Origin: JBFMFB01 sp040752115
GTDB lineage: Bacteria > Pseudomonadota > Gammaproteobacteria > Burkholderiales > Sulfuricellaceae
Length of the DNA: 64,000 bases
Reading direction: 5' to 3'
Assembly: GCA_040752115.1 (NCBI GenBank)
Contig: JBFMFB010000008.1
Location: 1 to 64,000 of the forward strand
Below are positions 59,834 to 64,000 of the stretch, piece by piece; position 1 is the stretch's first letter, and each line of letters starts with the position of its first letter. A program made the translations under genes and the position numbers. The notes under the pieces are model-generated. The model did not search any database, had not been told where the DNA came from, and saw only the letters and a list, made by a program, of their open reading frames with translations.

Positions 59834-60726
59834 GACTTCCCGGCCCCATTGCGGCTTGCAAACTGGATCACCTGCCCGCCGTCCGGCGTTCTCGGCGATG
59901 ATATCTCCGGCTTCCATGCGTGGCCGTAGACCACTTCGTACGTCGCGGGCAGCTTGCCGTCCCGGCGCAGCGCCTCGTAATTGCGCTCCAGCCGATGCCA
60001 CACGCCCTTGCCGAAAAGCCCGCGCTGACGCCCGCTGGTGGCATTGTGCGCCCCCAGCGCCTTCAGGTCGCGCATCAGGCTCCGCGCATCGCCGTAGGTC
60101 AGGGTGAAATGCTCCACATCCATCACCGGCGTGGCGAAGCCGGCGCGCACCAGCGCATCCCCGATATCGTGCATGTCAAGGAAACGGCTGACGTGGGTGT
60201 GACCGTCCACGCCGGCGAACGCCTGGCGAAGTTCCTTCAGGGTGTCCGGGCCGAAGGTGCTGAACATGAGCAGGCCATTCGGCGCCAGCACCCGGTGCAT
60301 GCCGGCGAACGCGGCATCGAGATCGTTGCACCATTGCAGCGCGAGGTTGGACCAGATCATGTCCACGCTTCCGGCGCGCAGCGGCAGCCGCTCGATGTCC
60401 CCGCACACGTAGGCATCGCGCCCCGTCACCGGCCACAGCTTCCGCCACCAAGGGCCGGCGTCGCGCGCGGCTTTCAGCATGGAGCGGGCGATATCCAGCG
60501 ACACCACCTGCGCCTTGCCGTAGCGCCCATGCAGCAGGCGGCTGGCGTAGCCCGTTCCGGAGCCGGCGTCCAAGATGACTTGCGGCTCGTAGCGAATGTA
60601 TTGCAGCCGCTCCGCCATGCGCTCGCCCACCGTGCGCTGCAGCACCGCCGCCCGGTCGTAGGTCGCTGCCGCGCGTTCGAACGAGCGCCGCACCAGCCGT
60701 TTGTCGATCAGGAATTCATCGTTCAT
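59830..60726 (-). CDS. bioC: Malonyl-ACP O-methyltransferase BioC
   Basis: A 298-residue SAM methyltransferase that masks malonyl-ACP so the fatty-acid machinery can build pimeloyl-ACP methyl ester. RRSFERAAATYDRAAVLQRTVGERM at the N-terminus, the SAM motif ILDAGSGTGYASRLL, SNLALQWCNDLDAAF and FSTFGPDTLKELRQAF are the BioC pattern. Overlaps bioH by 11 bases and bioD by four. Confidence 0.95.
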   Translation of the reverse strand: MNDEFLIDKRLVRRSFERAAATYDRAAVLQRTVGERMAERLQYIRYEPQVILDAGSGTGYASRLLHGRYGKAQVVSLDIARSMLKAARDAGPWWRKLWPVTGRDAYVCGDIERLPLRAGSVDMIWSNLALQWCNDLDAAFAGMHRVLAPNGLLMFSTFGPDTLKELRQAFAGVDGHTHVSRFLDMHDIGDALVRAGFATPVMDVEHFTLTYGDARSLMRDLKALGAHNATSGRQRGLFGKGVWHRLERNYEALRRDGKLPATYEVVYGHAWKPEISSPRTPDGGQVIQFASRNGAGKS

Positions 60727-61483
60727 CGAAAAAATCCGTGACCACCCGCAGGAATTCCTGCGGGTGGGATAAGAAGGGTGCGTGAGCGCAGCCCGGAATG
60801 ATCTCCAGCCGCGCCTGCGGCAGATTCTGCGCCAGCCATCGCGCGGCGCCCGCCGGCGCCAGCGTGTCGTGCGCGCCGTGCAGCACCAGGGCCGGCGTCC
60901 GCAGCGCCGCGACTTCGGCGCGCAGATCGCTCTCCAGCAGAATCCCGAGCCCCGCCTGCAATACTTTGGGGGCGGGCTGCCCCCGCGCGAATAGGCTTTC
61001 GCGCAGGCGCTTCATCACCGCCCGCGCCACCTCGCCGCTGCGCGCCTGCAGCGACAAAAAACGCAGCAGCGTGGCGGCGTAATCCTGCTCCAGGCTCGCG
61101 GCGAAGTCCCGCAGCACCTGCGGTTCGATGCCGTGCGGCCAGTCCGCGCGCTGCGCGAAACAGGGCGTGGCGCCCACCAGCGCCAGCCGCTCGACCTGGG
61201 CCGGGTAGCGGAGCGCCCAGGCAAGGGCGACCTGCCCGCCCAGCGACCAGCCGCAAACATGAACCCGCGTCGGCAATGCCTGCGCCAGCTCGTGGACGAT
61301 TTCCTCCAGCGTGTAGGGATCGCAGGCGGGACTCGAGCCGTATCCCGGCAAATCGACCGCGTGGACGCGAAAGCGGCGAGCCAGCCCGTCACGCACGCCG
61401 TCCCACACCCCGCCGTGCATGCCCCAGCCATGGAGGAGCGCAAGGTCGGGGCCGTTACCGCAGGTTTCGATATGCAAATTCAC
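60716..61483 (-). CDS. bioH: Pimeloyl-ACP methyl ester carboxylesterase BioH
   Basis: A 255-residue alpha/beta hydrolase that frees pimeloyl-ACP. LALLHGWGMHGGVWDGV, the nucleophile in CGWSLGGQVALAWA, LVLHGAHDTLAP (Asp) and GCAHAPFLSHPQEF (His) give the triad. The GTG at 61483 gives the family N-terminus (NLHIETCG); the frame reaches back into a repeat at about 61500-61575. Placed between bioF and bioC, which supports BioH over a general esterase. Confidence 0.94.
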   Translation of the reverse strand: MNLHIETCGNGPDLALLHGWGMHGGVWDGVRDGLARRFRVHAVDLPGYGSSPACDPYTLEEIVHELAQALPTRVHVCGWSLGGQVALAWALRYPAQVERLALVGATPCFAQRADWPHGIEPQVLRDFAASLEQDYAATLLRFLSLQARSGEVARAVMKRLRESLFARGQPAPKVLQAGLGILLESDLRAEVAALRTPALVLHGAHDTLAPAGAARWLAQNLPQARLEIIPGCAHAPFLSHPQEFLRVVTDFFDER

Positions 61484-61499
61484 GACAGATACCGCAGTT

Positions 61500-61576
61500 C
61501 GTTCATCGCCAAGACGCAAGGCGCACGCAGAAACTTGCGATGTTCCTCTGCGCCCCCGCGTCTCTGCGGTTAAAGA
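61500..61576. repeat. Short inverted repeat CGCCAAGACGCAAGG / CGTCTCTGCGG
   Basis: ATCGCCAAGACGCAAGGCGC and CCCCCGCGTCTCTGCGGTTAA flank a centre with CAGAAACTTGCGATGTTCCTCTG. The layout (short unit arms mirrored between two genes) is like the other intergenic repeats of this window. It lies between bioH and bioF. Confidence 0.45.
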
Positions 61577-61588
61577 TGCCTGCCAGCT

Positions 61589-62761
61589 TCACCGTGCACC
61601 TTCGATCCGGCCGAGCGCCTCGACCAGACGATCTACATCCTCAACCGCATGCGCCGCGGAAAGCGAGATCCGCAGCCGCGCCTGCCCTTTCGGCACGGTC
61701 GGCGGGCGGATGGCCGGCACCCAGATTCCCTGCTCCAGCAGCGCCTCGGCAACCGCGACGGCCTCCTCGTTTCCGCCGACCACGATCGGCTGGATCGGGG
61801 TTTCGGACGGCATCAGGCGCCAGCGCGACCGGCCCAGCCCGCTTTTCAGCCGCCCGATCAAATCCGCCAGCCGCTGCCGCCGCCAGCCCTCCTCCCGGAT
61901 CAGCCGCAGGCTTTCGATCAACGACGCGGCCAGCATCGGCGGCGCGGCGGTGGTGTAAACGTAGGTGCGGGCGCGCTGCACCAAGGTCTGGATCAGTTCC
62001 GGCGAGCCCGCCACGAATGCGCCCGACACGCCCGCCGCCTTGCCCAGCGTCGCCATGTAAATGATTCTGGAGGAGTGGAGGGTGAGGGGCGAGGAGAAAT
62101 GCTCCAGCACGCCACGCCCGCCCGGCCCCAGCACGCCAAAACCGTGGGCGTCGTCCAGCATCAGCCAGGCGTCGTATTTTTCGCACAGCCGCAGCAGCTC
62201 CGGCACCGGCGCGATGTCGCCGTCCATGCTGAACACTGCATCTGCCGCCACCAGCTTGCGCCGCGCTTTGGAGCGGGCCAGCATGCCTTCCAGCGCGGCG
62301 AGATCGCCGTGCGGGTAGCGCTGCATCCCCGCCCGCGACAGCAGCGCCGCGTCATTGAGCGAGGCATGGTTGAGCCGGTCGGCGAATACCGCGTCGCTGC
62401 GCCCCAGCAGCGCGGCAATCACGCCCAGGTTGGCCATGTAGCCGGTGGAGAAGAGCAATGCCGCCGGCAGGCCGACAAAGTCCGCCAGCCCGGCCTCCAG
62501 CTCGTGATGGGCCGCACTGTGGCCGCTCACCAGATGAGAAGCGCCGCTGCCGACGCCATACCGCGCCGCCCCTTCCTGTGCCGCCCGGATCAGGGCCGGA
62601 TGGCTGGCGAGCCCGAGGTAATCGTTGCTGCAGAACGACAGGCAATCGCGGCCGTCCACCGTAACACGGGCGCCCTGGGCACTTTCCAGCACGCGCCGGC
62701 GCCGCAGCAGGGCCTGCTGCCGGAGCTGCGCCAGTTCGTCGGAAAGGTGGAGAAAGGACAT
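61589..62761 (-). CDS. bioF: 8-amino-7-oxononanoate synthase
   Basis: A 390-residue PLP enzyme that condenses pimeloyl-ACP with L-alanine to KAPA. FCSNDYLGLASHPAL, GVGSGASHLVSGHSAAHHELE, DDAHGFGVLGPGGRG and the PLP lysine in MATLGKAAGVSGAFV are present. Full length. Separated from bioB by 76 bases containing a short repeat. Confidence 0.97.
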   Translation of the reverse strand: MSFLHLSDELAQLRQQALLRRRRVLESAQGARVTVDGRDCLSFCSNDYLGLASHPALIRAAQEGAARYGVGSGASHLVSGHSAAHHELEAGLADFVGLPAALLFSTGYMANLGVIAALLGRSDAVFADRLNHASLNDAALLSRAGMQRYPHGDLAALEGMLARSKARRKLVAADAVFSMDGDIAPVPELLRLCEKYDAWLMLDDAHGFGVLGPGGRGVLEHFSSPLTLHSSRIIYMATLGKAAGVSGAFVAGSPELIQTLVQRARTYVYTTAAPPMLAASLIESLRLIREEGWRRQRLADLIGRLKSGLGRSRWRLMPSETPIQPIVVGGNEEAVAVAEALLEQGIWVPAIRPPTVPKGQARLRISLSAAHAVEDVDRLVEALGRIEGAR

Positions 62762-62762
62762 G

Positions 62763-62800
62763 GGACAGGATTAACGGGATTTCTCAGGATTTACAGGACA
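62763..62800. repeat. GACAGGATTAACGGGAT repeat, copy 2 (partial)
   Basis: GGGACAGGATTAACGGGATT, then CAGGATTTACAGGACAGG. It matches the left arm of the repeat at 7508-7624 and lies in the bioB-bioF gap. Confidence 0.6.
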
Positions 62801-62837
62801 GGAAATCACGTCCATCCCGAAAATCCAGTCTATGGCA

Positions 62838-63827
62838 TTAGCCCTGACTTTGAGCAGCCTCGGCGCGGATGCCGAGCTTGTCGAACAGCTTGAGGTCGGA
62901 CTCGGTGGTCGGGTTGCTCACGGTCAGCAGCTTCTCGCCGTAGAAGATCGAATTCGCGCCGGCCAGAAAACACAAGGCTTGCAGGGCTTCCGGCATCTGC
63001 TGCCGCCCGGCGGAAAGGCGGACGTAGCTCTGCGGCATGGTGATGCGGGCGACCGCGACGGTGCGCACGAACTCGAACGGATCGAGCGCTTCCGTGCCGA
63101 ACAGGGGCGTGCCCTCGGCCTGCACCAGCAGATTGATCGGCACCGAATCCGGCACCGGGTCGAGATTCGCCAGCTGGACGATCAGCGCGGCGCGCTGCCG
63201 GCGGTTTTCGCCCATGCCCACAATGCCGCCGCTGCACACGCGAATGCCGGTCCTGCGCACCTTTTCCAGCGTATCCAGGCGGTCCTGCAGGGTGTGGGTG
63301 GTGATCACCTCGCCGTAGAATTCCGGCGCGGTGTCGAGATTATGGTTGTAGTAGTTGAGGCCGGCTTCCGCCAGCTGCTCGGCCTGCCCCTCGCGCAGCA
63401 TGCCCAGCGTCACGCAGGTTTCCAGGCCCAGCTCGCGCACCGCCCGGATCATGTCGAGCACCGGCGCGAGATCCTTCTCCTTGGGCCCGCGCCAGGCGGC
63501 GCCCATGCAGAAGCGGGTCGCACCGCGCGCCTTGGCGGCGCGGGCCTGGGTGACCACCGTTTCCAGCGGCAGCATCTCTTCCTTCTCGACGCGGGTCTTG
63601 TGCCGCGCCGACTGCGAACAGTAGCCGCAATCCTCGGAACAGCCGCCGGTCTTGATCGAAAGCAGGGTGCTCACCTGCACTGCGTTGGGGTCGAAGTTCT
63701 GCCGATGCACGGTTTGCGCCCGGAACATCAGATCGTTAAACGGCAGCGAAAAGAGCGCCTCTGCGGCCTCCACCGTCCAGCGTGCGGCGGCCGGGCGCTT
63801 CGTCTCAGTGCTTGCTGCGTGACTCAT
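62838..63827 (-). CDS. bioB: Biotin synthase
   Basis: A 329-residue radical-SAM enzyme that inserts sulfur into dethiobiotin. The 4Fe-4S motif is in KTGGCSEDCGYCSQSARH, with RFCMGAAWRGP, TCVTLGML, YNHNLDTAPEFY (cluster and substrate ligands) and RVCSGGIVGMGE. The ATG has GAGGAGA upstream. First gene of the bioB-F-H-C-D operon. Confidence 0.98.
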   Translation of the reverse strand: MSHAASTETKRPAAARWTVEAAEALFSLPFNDLMFRAQTVHRQNFDPNAVQVSTLLSIKTGGCSEDCGYCSQSARHKTRVEKEEMLPLETVVTQARAAKARGATRFCMGAAWRGPKEKDLAPVLDMIRAVRELGLETCVTLGMLREGQAEQLAEAGLNYYNHNLDTAPEFYGEVITTHTLQDRLDTLEKVRRTGIRVCSGGIVGMGENRRQRAALIVQLANLDPVPDSVPINLLVQAEGTPLFGTEALDPFEFVRTVAVARITMPQSYVRLSAGRQQMPEALQALCFLAGANSIFYGEKLLTVSNPTTESDLKLFDKLGIRAEAAQSQG

Positions 63828-64000
63828 GTAATGTCTCCTCGATCACCCAACCACGATGCTGGCCGGGTTGAATATTTTTTGCCGCAGACTGCGACTGCCC
63901 GGCGGAAATGACTTTTTCGGCTTTCACGACGGCAGCGTCCCCCACCCGGCTCTCTCTCAATGTAAAATTTGCGCGAATAATCACGGATTCGCGCGCACTT
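63828..64000. other. Right margin, bioB upstream region
   Basis: No complete gene. On the minus strand AT-rich sequence (AAATTTTACATT at about 63959-63970) could be the bioB promoter. I see no BioR- or BirA-type operator. A short minus-strand GTG frame overlaps the bioB start but has no good ribosome-binding site. Confidence 0.3.

Noticed and set aside
63830..63950. Short minus-strand GTG frame overlapping the bioB start, as a leader peptide
   Set aside because: Weak ribosome-binding site, no run of regulatory codons, and bioB has its own good site.

Overview
The window reads as a GC-rich betaproteobacterial chromosome, most like the Nitrosomonadales/Gallionellales side of the class. That placement is an inference from gene content and gene order (ftsY-ftsE-ftsX-rpoH divergent from a pair of M16 peptidases, rsmD, coaD and ferredoxin; the rpsP-rimM-trmD-rplS operon; ccoNOQP-ccoGHIS behind an FNR gene), not from any marker search. 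Almost all genes are housekeeping genes and most are packed into short operons with 1-20 nt overlaps. I see no rRNA, tRNA, CRISPR array or intact insertion sequence.

Layout. 1-466 is a gene-poor margin that may hold the decayed end of a mobile element. 467-1441 is an integron-type tyrosine recombinase (intI) whose stop codon overlaps the start of lnt (apolipoprotein N-acyltransferase). 3.0-10.1 kb, plus strand: a GIY-YIG protein, an exported mono-heme DUF3365 protein, glyQ, glyS, gmhB, plsC and tsaD. 10.2-11.8 kb, minus strand: an unknown coiled-coil membrane protein and plsY, with folB divergent. 12.6-17.7 kb, minus strand: xerD, ogt and a TPR protein, then rplS-trmD-rimM-rpsP. 18.0-21.1 kb: cstA, a ybdD-like small gene and a trypsin-like protease. 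21.1-27.1 kb: dsbB, bioA, a YgjP-type metalloprotein, pmbA, yjgA, mog and an esterase. 27.1-32.7 kb, minus strand: a large unknown protein with a possible PilZ-like end, a CBS-pair protein, ispE, lolB and a TPR lipoprotein. 32.8-36.8 kb: an ABC-2/GldG-type export system and mutM. 37.0-39.0 kb: a bacterial dynamin-like GTPase. 39.0-43.1 kb, minus strand: fdx, coaD, rsmD and two M16 peptidases. 43.2-46.9 kb: ftsY, ftsE, ftsX and rpoH, then two unknown genes. 48.2-59.1 kb, minus strand: the complete cbb3 oxidase locus (ccoN, O, Q, P, a newly read 37-residue membrane ORF, then ccoG, H, I, S) with fnr, a SCO-like protein and an Rrf2 regulator. 59.1-63.8 kb, minus strand: bioB-bioF-bioH-bioC-bioD.

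How the genes work together. The respiratory block is self-contained: subunits, copper delivery (CcoI, SCO), assembly factors (CcoG/H/S), the oxygen-sensing regulator and a candidate FNR box upstream of ccoN. With bioA at 21.7 kb the window encodes every dedicated late biotin step from malonyl-ACP methylation (BioC) to sulfur insertion (BioB). rpoH has a CIRCE operator lying exactly over its promoter, implying HrcA control of the heat-shock sigma factor.

The strongest non-gene signal is a set of dispersed intergenic inverted-repeat families. The main one, built of CACGAAT units, occurs six times, each copy just 3' of a stop codon; one copy supplies the stop codon and last residues of plsC. 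A second, C/G-rich family supplies the stop codons of lnt and of the DUF3365 gene, and a third repeat-like segment is inserted in frame inside lnt. I did not find an obviously new defence or metabolic system. The most promising leads are the 37-residue ORF in the cco operon, the dynamin-like GTPase, the intI-lnt coupling and the repeat families.
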